NCBI GenBank assembly: GCA_016617855.1
Contig: JAECUM010006801.1
Coordinates: forward strand, 39,900 to 103,899
Source of the DNA: Megalonaias nervosa
Lineage: Eukaryota; Mollusca; Bivalvia; Unionida; Unionidae
Length of the DNA: 64,000 nt
Direction of reading: 5' to 3'
Under the pieces are notes generated by a model. That model saw nothing but the letters and a program-made list of their open reading frames with translations. It had not been told where the DNA came from and ran no database searches. Below are positions 45,431-58,724 of this stretch, piece by piece. Within the stretch, counting starts at the first letter, position 1. Every line of letters begins with the position of its first letter. A program made the translations under genes and the position numbers.

Positions 45431-46967
45431 ATCTTAGGAATTTGTATCTGTTGGTATGATTTGTTTTCCTTTACGTTATTGCTTTTGTTCAACATTAGCT
45501 TGCGTCAGCGACCTATCTCTTCTGCGAGAAAAGTTTTCAAGGGAAGAAAATCTTGTTCGAATTTGTTTTATTAGGCGTTCCTTATTAAACAAAGATCCAA
45601 TATGGGTGACGAGCTTTGGTAGCCTCGTTCTGTCTGTGACCAATGGTTAGTCTGGTACAAACTTCTACAACTACTGGCCGCACAAAACTGTTATAATTTC
45701 ACTATATCGGATCAAATAAAATATTTTTGATCCAAATTAAAACATATCGTTGAAAATTCTTCCTCCACATGAGTTCGCAGGTTATCCCAAAAACATAAAG
45801 TGGTAACGAGAAAAGTGTGCTTTGCAGTATTTAAAAAGAAAGTTGCTGTACAATGGTAAAATTCTGTACCTTTTACCTTCTTCAATTTTAATCCATTCAT
45901 TTATATGCGAACTGTTGATAACCCATTATTAAGAATTTAAAAAAAATTAGTGAGCTTAGCAAAATTCGTCTATACTTCGTATATCGAACAGATTTTGTGC
46001 GCATATACATTAAGCCTCTATTTACTCCTTTTCCACATTAATACATAATTTTAGTTTGATTTTTCTATAAAATACCTGTTTATATCTTATATTGTTATAT
46101 CAGATTAATGTTTGCTTTACACAATCCTGTATCCCCTGTATCTTGTGTTTAGTTTTTCCATTTTCACATCAGTGTTTTATGTCGTATTTGTAATAATTTA
46201 CAGCAAACTTTTCTTTGCTTCGGAATTTTTATTACGGAGTGACATCTCTGAATAGGATTAAACTATTTATGACTGGTTTCATTTCAATTTAATGTTCTGT
46301 GAGAACTATAGATTCAAACGCTGTATGTATATAAGCAGTATGATTTGAGATTGGAGGTTTATTGATAAGTCAAAATTATTCAAGATAAAAATTTTGTCTA
46401 GAAAAAATGCATGAAGCGTTTATGTGAATCGTTGCTATTCTTTTGAGTGAAATAATGAAATAAGTTTAAATTTACTATGATTATATCACCATCTTTGTGA
46501 TATTCGTTATCCATTTTGTTCAAACTCTTGTAGACCAGCTTGTAGTTATTCAAACTCTTGTAGACCAGCTTGTAGTCGATTTTGTCTTTGAGATGAATCT
46601 GGAGTAATCTTCATATTTTTTAAAAAAATGTTATCTGTTTTCATTTCATAGTTTTGCTCTATATTCACTTTCCTCGTGGTTACCTCTTCATTTGCAAGAC
46701 AAACATATATGCTGATGCCACTGCCATATCACGCGTTAGATCTTCATTGCAACTCACTGATGTTGAAAAGTACCGATTCATCATTTTAACATTCCAATAA
46801 AGAACGACTTCTGAAGTGGAACCACGAATTTTAGTTTGAACATATTTATTTAAAACTTTCATTAATAAAAAGTACATAATTGACACTAGCATTTGGAAGT
46901 AAGTGCAATCTGCGCATAAATAAAAAGTAATGCAAATACATTACTTGTAAACATATCATAATATAAT

Positions 46968-46976
<9 letters not shown>
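45431..46976. other. No gene recognised
   Basis: AT-rich. A 32-bp direct duplication, 'ttcaaactcttgtagaccag' plus 'cttgtagt', lies at about 46518-46577. A 61-codon frame at 45389-45574 has a hydrophobic stretch but lies next to R3 and has no other support. Confidence 0.45.

Positions 46977-47028
<52 letters not shown>
46977..47028. repeat. Compound microsatellite (TG)n(GA)n
   Basis: About 26 bp of TG directly followed by about 26 bp of GA, the same arrangement as at 21532 and 40447. Confidence 0.95.
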
Positions 47029-47029
<1 letters not shown>

Positions 47030-47099
47030 TAGGCTACACAGATAAAGAACGCATCTATCTAGTTAATTATAACGAAAATGAACAATATTGTTTAAACAG

Positions 47100-48480
47100 A
47101 AATACATTTGGAACATTATTTATTAAGCAATCATTAAGATATAATTCGGCATTGAATGGTTTATTTTGCTATCTGGAGAAAGCACCGATTCTTTCTTTTC
47201 GAGATTAAACTGGACTAGCCAGTTTCTAGATCAAACACTTATTTTATCAAGATCTGAATTAAAAACTGCATCAATCATTGAGGATATTCTACTACTATGT
47301 GCAAACTAGTATCATCTGCAAATAAATAATAATATATGAGATTGATTTTTATCGACAATGTCATTAATGAAGATTAAAAGATCAAGGGTCCTCGAATCGA
47401 CCCTTGTGGTACTCCTGCACTAATACTACTCCAATCAGACTTTCCACCAAGAATACCCACTTATTATAAAGATCACTATGAAACTATATCAAACGTTTTA
47501 GAGAAATCCCGACCCTACACTGTTTATAAAGAAGGTCGAGGCTCCAGAATCTATCGACAATCTAGCTGATATCACAGACAATGACCATGACTTTTTGCTA
47601 TCTAGAGCTTACAGGAAAAATTATTCGTGTGAAATAGCTAGTTAACAGTCCATTCAGCCAAAAAGTAACAAAATTAGAAATAAATAAATAATAGAAACAA
47701 TCAAACCACACTGAAATGTGGATATTATTTGATGAGACAGGAACTATTCTAAACCATTTTGTGTGCAGAAACCTCTCGAAAACCGCTCAAATGAGATATT
47801 GGGCAGTAATTGCTTATGCTATAATTGTCACTTATCTGTTACGTAGGCGTCACATTGCAAGTTTCCAATGAGAAGAAAACTGTGAAATAATTTGTGGATA
47901 CTTAAATATGTGGTGTGAGAATTTCATAAATCGTATCCATTGATTCTTTCTCTAGTTCAGGACTGACACAATCATGACCCGGCACTATATTTTTATCAAG
48001 GGCAAGGAATACCTTTCTGACTTCGTCCACGGTTATAAAGAATGAATCGAGAGCAGTGACTGGCTCAAAATTGTCTTCTATAATCTGCCGCGCACTATCA
48101 TCAGCTGATGAATGCGTTCAAAAATATTAATTATTAGCATGTGGTTTCGAATCATTGTCTTTATAGTTGGTTGATAATTAGATGATTTATTATTTTTGTC
48201 AAGCAACGTATTTGCAGGTTTCCAACAGTGCTTGTGTGATAGGTTCCTATTAACATAAGTTTGCGAGCTCGTAGGGCCAAAAAATGTACCTGATAGAATG
48301 GATACAGATAACTTTAATTCACACACACTCTAGGCCTTCAGTTCCTAAAGCTTGTCTTTTGTCTTCTTTAGCATGAACTACTATTTCCCCTCGATTACTA
48401 TGTCGACCATATGTTGTATCCCTCAAGCTGAATATCATCATTAATAATATTATCATCAAACCAAGATTCCGTAGATAACA
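47100..48480 (-). pseudogene. Decayed LINE (CR1/Jockey-like), endonuclease and RT pieces
   Basis: Read on the minus strand, the start (48480-48400) resembles an APE-endonuclease C-terminus (TESWFDDNIINDDIQLEGYN). 48330-48230 continues as ELKLSVSILSGTFFGPTSS. From about 48020 an RT N-terminal block follows (VDEVRKVFLALDKN, PGHDCVSPEL). Later come SAGVPQGSI (47386-47420) and the catalytic FADDT (47308-47322). Many stops and frameshifts and a missing segment make it a dead copy. The domain order and FADDT box assign it to the LINE class; the clade is a guess. Confidence 0.8.
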
Positions 48481-48530
48481 TTATTTCATAGTATTTAATT
48501 CTGCATATATTAAGCCTCGCTTATGTACAT

Positions 48531-48895
48531 TAGGACACTGAGTGTAACTTATGAGTCATACTTTGTACATTTGGATATTAAGTCTCTCTATTGAGTTATA
48601 CTTTGTACATTTGGATATTAAGCCTCTCTTACCAGTCATACCTTGTGCATTTGGATATTAAGCCTCTCTTACGAGTCATACTTTGTACATTTGGATATTA
48701 AGCCTCTCTACTGAGTTATACTTTGTACATTTGGATATTAAGTCTCTCTATCGAGTTATACTTTGTACATTTGGATATTAAGCCTCTCTTACCAGTCATA
48801 CTTTGTACATTTGGATATTAAGCCTCTCTATTGAGTTATACTTTGTACATTTGGATATTAAGTCTCTCTATTGAGTTATACTTTGTACATTAAGA
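48531..48895 (+). repeat. 40-bp tandem repeat, about 9 copies
   Basis: The unit 'gagtcatactttgtacattt' plus 'ggatattaagcctctcttac' recurs with ~90% identity. The first and last copies are diverged. Confidence 0.95.
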
Positions 48896-49049
48896 TGGAT
48901 CAACAATATGTATTTGTAAAATCTACTTATGCCAGAGTTAGTTCTGTCTGTTGAATCAATAAGGTAGAACTGCTCTCTAGGCCGGAATTAGATTCAGTAT
49001 CGTCAGCCCGTACGAGAATTAGGATGGACCATTCAGTCGCTTATGCGAG

Positions 49050-49520
49050 TCAGATTAAGTACATGGATTTGATTCTTGATATTCGAATATGTGACTCCTG
49101 AGTCAGAGTAGGTACATACATTTTAGCCTCGATACTCGAGTATGTAACTACTGAGTCAGAGTAGGTACATGTATGTGAGCATTGATACCATAGTATGTAA
49201 CTACTGAGTCAGAATGGGTACATGGATTCGAACCTAGATACTCGAGTATTAAGCTCCTGAGTTAGAATAGGTACATGGGTTCGAACCTTGATATTAGAGT
49301 ATGTCACTCTTAAGTCATAGTAGATACATGGATTTGATTTGATACTACAGTATGTAACTATTGAGTTAGAGTAGGTAAAATGATTTTGACCTAGATAGTC
49401 GGGTATTTAACATTTGAGTAGGTACGTGGATTTGAGTCTTGATACAAGAGTATGCAACTGCTGTGTCAGAGTAGATAGAAATATCTGAGCCTTGATACTC
49501 AAGTATGCAACTATCTGAGT
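49050..49520 (+). repeat. ~54-bp tandem repeat, about 9 copies
   Basis: 'ctgagtcagagtaggtacat' followed by 'ggattcgaaccttgatactc' and 'gagtatgtaa' recurs with moderate divergence. The array directly continues the repeat-rich stretch from 48.5 kb. Confidence 0.85.
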
Positions 49521-51570
49521 TATATATCTTTGGCTCGGTACTTTCAGATAGTTGAAAGTTCTACTGTGTTGACTTTGTAATCAGATAGAAGAGTGTCAGT
49601 GACAAGGTTTGCTCAGAATAATTACCCTTCCCCTATCTCTAAAAGAGGTCATAACGTGATAGTACGTAAACTTAAGTATCTGATCGGATGAAATTCTTTT
49701 ATTAGATATTTCATAACGAGATGTTGAAATATATCAGCTGAATATCAATTTTGGAGCTACTCCTTTTTTCATTTAAGATGTATATCTGAACTTATGTATG
49801 CTATTCAGACCTGTATTTCCATATTTAAGTATAATTAATTTCTTCTTCTTTTCCTGCTCTCTCGCTCCATCAGGATAAATGATCTTAAAATGTGTCAAGA
49901 ATGTTGACCATCTAGTATACATTTATGTAATTAATGAGAAGGCGCCGTCAAGAATGCCTAAAAATGAACCTCAAACAAAACATGTAGCCCTCAAGCATTA
50001 ACTTTTTATGATTAGTTTTCAAAATGAATGATGCAAATTGCCAGTGACTGAATTTACATGACCTGTTACTATTCAACATTCTGTCACCAGTACAGTATAG
50101 TATACATGTTACACGCAATGACAAAGGGTACACATTTGGAAGAAAACGTTTGATTACATGTAGTAATAAAATTGTTTAAGCAGCAGTCCTTCATCAGAAT
50201 CATAATCATGTCTGAAAACGATGGAGAAATCAGGTGTTGCTTAATGTCGATTTCAAATCGAAATTAAATGACAATCGAATTTTTGGTGCAGCGTCTATTA
50301 CCGAAATAAACTGCAAGCTTTGCCAACACTCAAAATTCACGTCTGAAACAAACATAGGAACCGAACTACTTACATATAAAATGACAGTCATTAAAATCTG
50401 CTCTTTAAAGATGTTAGGCGCCGAAGACTGTTGCAGTGTGTTGTCGTGTTTCTACAGGAATATTCATTGTATCAACTCGCACAAGAAATGTGAGAACGAA
50501 AATCAAATTCTCTTGATACGAAAGCATTCATTAATTTGATAAAGAGCAGTTTGAAGCATTATACGAAAACTCGAAATTTGCAAAATGTCGCTGTCCAAAA
50601 ATTATTGTAAAATTTAGGAACTACTTTTTGACGATTTTATAATGCAGCTGTTAATCGCATTGACACAGAATGGAAAAACAATTTCCAATGAGTGGAGCAC
50701 TGTGAGAGGAAATATATTTATTGTAGAAATATTGCAAAGTATAATCAACATTTCTTATCCTTGCAATGTATACGAGTTGTGACTATGTATTTAATTAATT
50801 ATAGCGAAAAGAATGCTTTCTTGTCACACTCTAAAACAAGTTGCCATTCTCAAACCCAAAAAGGTAATTGAATTGGTACCTATAGAGACCTAAATTTATA
50901 AGTAATGACTAAATAATATAAGCAAGATGAGAGGTTTGAAGACGAATTATATGTAATTTGCATTGATTTATTAAAAAAATAACTAAGCGCTTGGCGTCAT
51001 TACAAACTTAACTTTTCTGGGAAAATATACAAATTTAGAAAAATTGTTATCTGATCAGTAAAGTAAGTGTAACTTTTCTTATAATTAGTCCTTCAATGTG
51101 AACTACTTAACTACGTTTTTGTTTATGTAATGTAGCGTACGTTCACTAACTCTTAGCCTTTGTATATTTTCATCTTCTGCATGTAATTTTAAATTTACAA
51201 ATTCCTTCTTGTGTAATTCTTTTCTATACACGTATATTTAGCATAGAAAATATATTCTGTGTATGAATTTTAACTTTAAAATTAAAATATAAATTTCGGT
51301 CTAACTTTCATTGTTGTTTTCTTGTTTTTGTCATACGGAAATACCGACTTTAACAAAAATGCCTATGTCTACGTTGTGTTAAGTCGGAAACCTTTTCACT
51401 ATTTGGCAGTACACTTTTTGATCAGATTACAAATGGAAATATTATCACCCCAAAACAGGTGCAAAATCCTATTTGGACATAATTTAGTATATCCCCTTTC
51501 TTGTTAAAAGTACTGTGATATTGGTGTGGTTTGTGCGCGAATTTATTGCCAAGGTTGCATACGCCTATCT
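49521..51570. other. No gene recognised
   Basis: AT-rich. A plus frame at 50234-50539 (GTG start, 101 codons) has eight cysteines in its second half (INCKLCQ, DCCSVLSC, HKKCENE) but no signal peptide, splice support or family match. Otherwise I see nothing. Confidence 0.4.
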
Positions 51571-51574
51571 CACA

Positions 51575-51755
51575 TTAGACCGCTACGTTTGCTGCACCCT
51601 ACATCATGTTATGTTTTGGCCTTAACGACACTTTAGTCCTTTACGTTTGTACTACGCTGTATTATGTAATGTTTCAACCATAACGACACAATATTCCTCT
51701 ACGTATGTAGTACGCTACATTATGTGTTGTTTTGGCCTTAACGACAACCATGTTA
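51575..51755 (+). repeat. ~63-bp tandem repeat, 3 copies
   Basis: 'cta.gtttg.tgtacgctac' and 'attatgt.atgttttggccttaacgaca' (split by variants) recur at about 51580, 51640 and 51700. Confidence 0.8.
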
Positions 51756-54700
51756 ATATCTTAGGTTTCACACCAAACTCATAAACGAATTTTGCCCTTC
51801 CATCGTTCGGGAGGACACATTTTAAAGTAGAAGTTACTAAGACATTAAATCTAATGAAACCTTTAAATTGAAATCAGAATGACACTTGATATTTCTTACT
51901 TTAAATGTGATATGGTAAAGTATATCATTCGAATGTAACTCGCAATTTCTTACTTTAAATGTGTCATGAAAAAGTATTTAGTAATATGTTTTGCCAGCAA
52001 AACAGACTATAGCGTTAATATGTTACTGGAGTTTTCTTTCTTTATAAATAAACGTTTACGATTTAAAGCTCAATTTCATATTCAAACTATAAAATGAAGT
52101 GCAAAGTTACAATATCAAGAATACTTCATTATAGTCTTGTATTAACGCTTACTACACTGTAGAACTACAAAATAATGGAAGAAAACGGACTCGCAACATG
52201 TACATAGGGCATGAAATATTTTTTTTTTTATCACGCTACATTCAGCCGACTTTCACATACCTCTGTTTTTTGTACGAATGTTAAAAAGGCAGTCTTGAAG
52301 TTAATCTAGTGGTTGCATGGATTTGGATTATTTGTTCTTTACTTGAATGTGATGTGGAGTATCAGGTACATTTTATATTACAAATATGAATATTTGCTTG
52401 AATAATAAAAACGAAGCATTTCACATAATTATATTTTAGAGAGATCTTTATGGACTTTTATGGTTATGGGGGTTTTTTTTATATAGAGGGACAAATATAT
52501 ATGATATTTCGTCATTTACAGAATAATATTTGGAATATAGTGTTACACGCAAGGCATCTCATAGAACTAATGATACAACTTCTGCGTGAGTCTGGCTTTG
52601 AGGTCTGTCTTTCTCCATTTTCGAAGGACCTCAAGACAACAGTCGCTATCAGCTGATTGATTCTTGAATGCGCGAATATTACAAATAGTTTCTCTAATCT
52701 CATAATGACCACACATCACGAAACTCTAATTTCGCACTTACATGGTATTTCTTATTTCACATTTGTATGACTTTTAGTAATCATTTCAAAACTGAATAGT
52801 AGTACTTCACGTCATGCAATACAAAACGACCCAAAAACCCAAAACAAAACATTATTCCTATCTCAAATTACTGAACATGTATACACAAAAACAATCAGGA
52901 GAATTCCTTATGTTACGAAATTAGGGAGGGCCCATTTTATGAAATTAATTTATGCTTTCATAGAGTTTCGTGAATTCTATACGTTAAGACGTTTGCTTTG
53001 AGAAATTTGCTAATTACTCGGGTTGACATATTCAACAAAATTACTTAATCCTAACAAAGCTGTATACGGAAACACATGTACAAATATCACACACCCTAAG
53101 GTTGTTACAATAGCATTTGAAGAATAGTTTATTAAAGAGTGCACTACCACATCTTCCCCAAAGCTTCGATCTCATGATTTCAGAACCCTTTGTGTTCATC
53201 GCCTTTCATATATCGTACAGTTTCAGTTCTATCGACACAATTTAACATAATTGACCTTACTCGAGATGATAGATCGCTCCGCCTACCAAATGACGTGACA
53301 TGACGCCCTGCTAACCTCCAACAAACATGCACTATTTGGCGAAGAAATATGTTTCAGCTTAAGTGATATATTTATTGAAAATGATTTGTATTACACTTAA
53401 AAATGTAAAATTTCAAAGTTGCATAAATTATACTGCAGTAGACAATAGTTATATTTGTAGTTCAAGTTCGTATAGTGATAATGTAAGTGTTGTATTTCAG
53501 TAAATAATAAAAATAAATTTTAAAGCTTCTCGAGAACTTATTCGTGTACAAGGAAATTCGCTCCAAAAGATGCTAATGTATTTAGTATATAATCTTATAC
53601 TTAATAATTTTGTCTGGCTTATGTTCATGCTGCCTTGTAAGTAAATGAATTAAAAATTAATTACCAAATCGTAAATAGTTACTGTTTAGAATTATACTGT
53701 TGTACACGATAATTTTAGAATTCTACTATGTTCGTCAGATGGAATTTTGATCAATGATATCTGTTGACGTAAACATGTAAATGCATACTTAATATATCGG
53801 ACAATAATTATCTGAAAACATTGCTTTTACATATTTGTATCCCACCCCTCCTTCAGTCCAGTGAAAAAGTAAATAGTCGCTCAAGTGTCTGAAAGATCGA
53901 GACGATAAATCATTGTTTTGGGGACAATCCAGCTTTAAAGTGTACATTTTCAAAATTTAAAATAATGCAGTCTAGAGTTCAGCGCTTCCTATGCAAGAAA
54001 AATAATATACATCAAAGCCGGAAAGTTGGGAGGATCTCCAGCCATGTTCTATATTTACATATATTTTTCAATTTGAATTTTTTTTTTCTTTCAAGCCATC
54101 GACGGGACATTTTTCTACATACTTTTATGGAAACAAACGAGTTGTAATTACCATCAATTGTTTCCATATTCAGCTGATCGTACACGCGACCGCAAAAAAA
54201 GTCTTTATCCATCTACGTTTTGTCTACGTTTCGGGAAAAGAATAAATCTAATTCTTCCATTTAGACGATCTTGATAACGACAGTCAGAATTATAAGGCTC
54301 CCACTGCCTTCTTCTCACCCTTATCGATCTAGAAATCAACAAATCATTGCAAAAATTGTAAATACTTATCCTAATCAATTCATTATTGCCACAAGCAGCT
54401 TGTCGGAGGAAAATGGCGGATGTAAGCAATGCCTGGTGGCGTGTCTAATTTACGCTCGATGATTGGTTAATTGATCGGCATGATTAACAAGCGGTGATAG
54501 GTCAATTATGTCTAACTTAATTCATTTTGTCTGCAGAACAACTGGCCTTATCAACCGAATTAACTGTATGCTCAGTATGATACAGTTAAATGTTTTAAAT
54601 ACCTGTAACAAAATACTGTAATATTATGAGGACAAAAAGACTAAATATTGTCACAAAACGATTACAATATCACAATTTCATAGATGAAAAAGCGACTCGT

Positions 54701-54848
54701 TCAGATAATGGCTTCTAAAGCCTACACAATGTCTAAAATAAAACCGTGTAATGATATACAAATATAAGATATGTCAATAATGCACCACTCCACCTGTAAA
54801 GAAGACAGTCCTTTTCATTAAGATTAGTAAACGTGAATTTGAAGCTTG
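51756..54848. other. No gene recognised
   Basis: AT-rich with small duplications only, such as 'atttcttactttaaatgtg' twice near 51890-51970. The frames at 52450-52712 and 53965-54462 overlap on both strands and lack support. An 'aaaATGGCGGATG' at about 54408 resembles a start context but opens only 11 codons. Confidence 0.45.
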
Positions 54849-54850
54849 AT

Positions 54851-55072
54851 ACTGTTTGCAACGACGACAAAACCGCTCTCATACTGTTAGCAACGACGAC
54901 AAAACCGCTCTCATACTGTTAGCAACGACGACAAAACCACTCTCATAATGTTAGCAACGACGACAAAACCGCTCTCATACTGTTGGCAACGACGACAAAA
55001 CCGCTCTCATACTGTTAGCAACGACGACAAAACCGTTCTTATACTGTTTGCAACTGCGTCAAAACCGTTCCA
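54851..55072 (+). repeat. 32-bp tandem repeat, 7 copies
   Basis: The unit 'actgttagcaacgacgacaa' plus 'aaccgctctcat' repeats at exactly 32-bp steps from 54851. The last copy is diverged. It has a higher GC content than its surroundings. Confidence 0.97.
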
Positions 55073-56279
55073 TGGGAGGGTACACAGCTTAAAATGGTGG
55101 TAGCAGTTACAATTCAATTCATTTGTTTGTTATCATAGAGTACATACTACAAATTGCGCTGTTTTCAGATGTTATACCTTCATCTTTAAACAGATACTCA
55201 CAAAAGATAATCAGTGAAAGCTGGAAAGGAGAGGATCGACAAATTAAGAACAATTTTAAAAACAAATTACTCGGAAAATAATAATCAATCTCTTCTTTAA
55301 ACGCTTCATAAACAAATTTAGCTAGTTAACATATTATTTTCTTTTTACTAAGTCGACAATTGAATGTATTTATACATGGAGGTTTGTTTCAGAAGAACGT
55401 TATAATTAAGATTACGTGCAAGTTAGTATATACTGGACTCATTCAAAGAAAATAGTCCTCAGCTTCAATGTCATGGATGTCACAAAGCATACAGTATCTT
55501 TAACTTCTATCGATTCTATTGTTTCCATATCTCCAGGTTTCGATTCCCAGATTATGAGAGACACCCAGGTTTGTTAAATCTGATTTGTCTTGACAGCTAC
55601 ACAATTTCATTTGAAATGACCTTCGAGACCAAATCAAGTTTTGATAAGTTTATATAGAGACAATTTAATATAAGTTTGCAATTTATTATTCAAATCTGAC
55701 AGAAAGGCATCTATAACCCTTTGTTCAAAAATTGGAATAAACTTGGAGCAACTTACAGAATCTGGGAACATTCAAACTTCACCGAGACCTATTATGTTTA
55801 AAGCATATTTTAGGAGTGTAACCCAGATAATAATATTATTTATTTGCTTTCAACGAATAACTTTCTGCACGCAGTACTCAGTATAATACTTAACATAATT
55901 TATAATTCTAAACTAATACTTAACTAACTTAATTCATTATAAGCTATGTAACAGCTTGTTTCAAATTACAAATAAGGATGTTTTTTGCATTCAGTCTTGA
56001 TCAGTCAATGTTTATTGCACTTTGGTTAATTTTTAGACACTGTGTGTTGAATTCTGGAGATATTATTTCCTTCTATTTGTCATACTTTCGCTTCTCTTAG
56101 TGGACCACGACTTCCAGACCTTTGGTTTAATCAAGGCCAATATTTAGATCCATTTATTAAAATAATTGTCCATGAGGTTTTGCAAACCAAAGTTTTTGAA
56201 AATAAAATGAAACTCATCAGCAAACTGTACCTAAATAATATAGAAAACTCGTCTCCCTCTACACAAATTATCTCAGGTA
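55073..56279. other. No gene recognised
   Basis: AT-rich intron-like DNA. No repeats, exons or protein similarity seen. Confidence 0.45.
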
Positions 56280-56600
56280 CTCCATGGATATAACAAGTGT
56301 CTCCAACACAAATTGAACTAGACAATAGATAAAACAAGTGTCTCCAACACAAATTCAACTGAACCATAGATAAAACAACTGTCTCCAACACAAATTGAAC
56401 TGGACAATGGATAAAACAAGTGTATCCAACAGAAATTGAACTGGACCATACATAAAACAAGTGTCTCCATCACAAATTAAAATGGATCATGGATAAAACA
56501 AGTGTCTCCAACACAAATTGAACTGAACCATGGATAAAACGAGTGTCTCCAAAACAAATTCAACTGGACCATAGATAAAACACGTGCCTCCATATTGTTT
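56280..56600 (+). repeat. 41-bp tandem repeat, about 8 copies
   Basis: The unit 'aagtgtctccaacacaaatt' plus 'gaactggaccatggataaaac' recurs from 56294 in 41-bp steps. The minus frame at 56131-56460 is a translation of this array. Confidence 0.95.
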
Positions 56601-56648
56601 GTACCAGACCTCTATGACCGTACGTAAAAGCTGTTATTAGATTAGAAT

Positions 56649-57114
56649 CATCATCATAATCATCAGTCCCGTAGTCTGGTAGACCGTTGGGGCACCACAC
56701 AAGACCAAACAATCAGCTTCCTCCATTCCTATCGATTTTCCGTCTTTCTCATTGAATCGCTTAATGTCAAGCCTGTCCACTCTCGAATGTTGTCTTCCCA
56801 CCTCTTTCTCTGCCTGTCTCTCTTTCTTCTTCCTTGTACAGTGCCTTGCAGGATTGTCTTGGCAAGTCCTGATGATCGTGAGACATGCCCATGCCACTGC
56901 AGTTTACGTTTTTTTCACTGTGCTCAGGAGGTCTTCGTGAGGCCCAATGGCTTGTCTGATCCTTTGCCGTATTTCTTCATTGGTGACACGGTTTTTGTAT
57001 GAGACGCCGAGGATCTTTCGGAAGCATCTCATCTCTGTGGCTTGTATCCTTTTCTCTAAGTCAGTTGTTATGGTCCATGATTCACAGGCGTATCCAGTTC
57101 TCTTTTGCATTTTT
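56649..57114 (-). pseudogene. 5'-truncated LINE (RTE-like) with 12-bp target duplication
   Basis: The minus strand encodes the C-terminal part of a non-LTR retrotransposon ORF: YACESWTITTDLEKRIQATE and RCFRKILGVSY, then after a frameshift a short basic stretch and a degenerate end. It finishes 'tggtgccccaacggtc' plus (ATG/ATT)n, like the fragment at 32.6 kb. TTAGATTAGAAT flanks it on both sides (56637-56648, 57115-57126). This shows target-primed insertion of a truncated copy. Frameshifts make it non-functional. Confidence 0.88.
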
Positions 57115-57126
57115 TTAGATTAGAAT

Positions 57127-57805
57127 GTATAACTTTAAAGTTTAGAATTGAATTACTCATCAAGATAAAGATAAAAAGAGATAAGATTCCGTAGTCTGAG
57201 CTGAGGAGGTTTTAACACAATCAGGTTACACTGTGCATTGTTCAGCGCAACAAAAATATGCTACTGTAAAATATAAAGGTTCTTTATGTATGCAGGGAGA
57301 TCATCTTCAGTTCATGTTTGTGTTTTTCATTTTGTTTTTAGTTTTTTGTTTTTGTCCCTAGTTCCAAGTTCTTCATTAAATACCTTTTAACTGCGAGTTA
57401 TCAAAAGAGAGGTTCGTACATAGCAACACCTTTTATTTCCTATCTTGCTTGCAATGTACACATTCGTTTAAGGTCTACAAAGTTAAAGGTAGGATAGTGT
57501 AGGTTTCTAGTTGTTTCAAATATTAGGTTACAATTCTGAAACAAAGCAAACATATAAAGTAACTAAATTTTCACACTTTCAACCTCAATACAACTTTCCA
57601 AAATTATAACCTATGACACACATGTGGTTGCACTTCTCTGCCCTTCAAAGAAATTTCGCAATGGAGGTAGACCATGTAAATCTTTCTATCCCTCAGTCTT
57701 TAGACCCTCCCCCACCCACGGGGCCGATCATTGCACGATGACACCACCACGCTATGCTTGCTTATATTACTGGGGTATCCACCGTACGATCTATATTCCT
57801 AGATT

Positions 57806-57848
<43 letters not shown>

Positions 57849-58683
57849 GAGTTCAATGTAAAATTAAAAAGTGACTCACATAATGTTTGGAAAAATATGT
57901 AAATGCAAAACCAGCAGACATAATTTTTTACAATGTTGGGAAATAAAAAAGATCAAATCACCGCATGATCTTAAACTGAGCGTCGCTTTGGCCTTTAATT
58001 TAATGATAATTTTGTGTCTTGTTTTTGAAATTTTACCGAGAAGCTTCCAACAGGGAGATACAGAACAATTCCGAAGCATTATGGCAGCATCCCTTCCATA
58101 ATAAACTGGCATAAAAAATCTGCCTTCTCAAGTAATATCCTTAACATATACTAAACCGATTTCTGGAACCACTACTCAGGTCGGGCTGTTCCAAACTCGG
58201 GATAAAACTGCAAGTCTGAACTTTGGAGCTATGGTCATCATGCAGCAGTAGTTTAAGAGCTTAAATCATTGACTCAAATAAAGCTAATATTTACTTGCAG
58301 ACAAGAACGTCTATTAGGACCTAGTGTCATCGTTCGCTGATGCTGATCTTAGTCTAAATATCTTTAATTTCATAAGTTTGTAATTGGAGACTGCAAGATT
58401 TACAATATATAAGGCAAAGGATTAGAACGAAAGCCGAAAACCAATGGCTTATAAGATTCATATTTTTTGACGATTCAAACATTTCAGATACAAATGCATC
58501 AATTAATATTACTGACACCCCCCCCCCCACACACTCACACACTGAAGACATTACCTTGTAATGATTAAACCAGTTTCTTGAAATTGAAAGAATCTAACGC
58601 TGAGTCTCCAATACTTGGTGAAGTGCAGCTTTATTAATTTTTGAAAGAATTAAATTCGGAAAAGCAGAGACTTTCCTGAAATC

Positions 58684-58724
<41 letters not shown>

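Noticed and set aside
54400..54470. AAAATGGCGGATG as a housekeeping-gene start
   Set aside because: It opens only 11 codons and has no convincing donor; no CpG-rich promoter surrounds it.
56131..56460. 109-codon minus-strand frame with repeated Cys
   Set aside because: Translation of the 41-bp tandem array.
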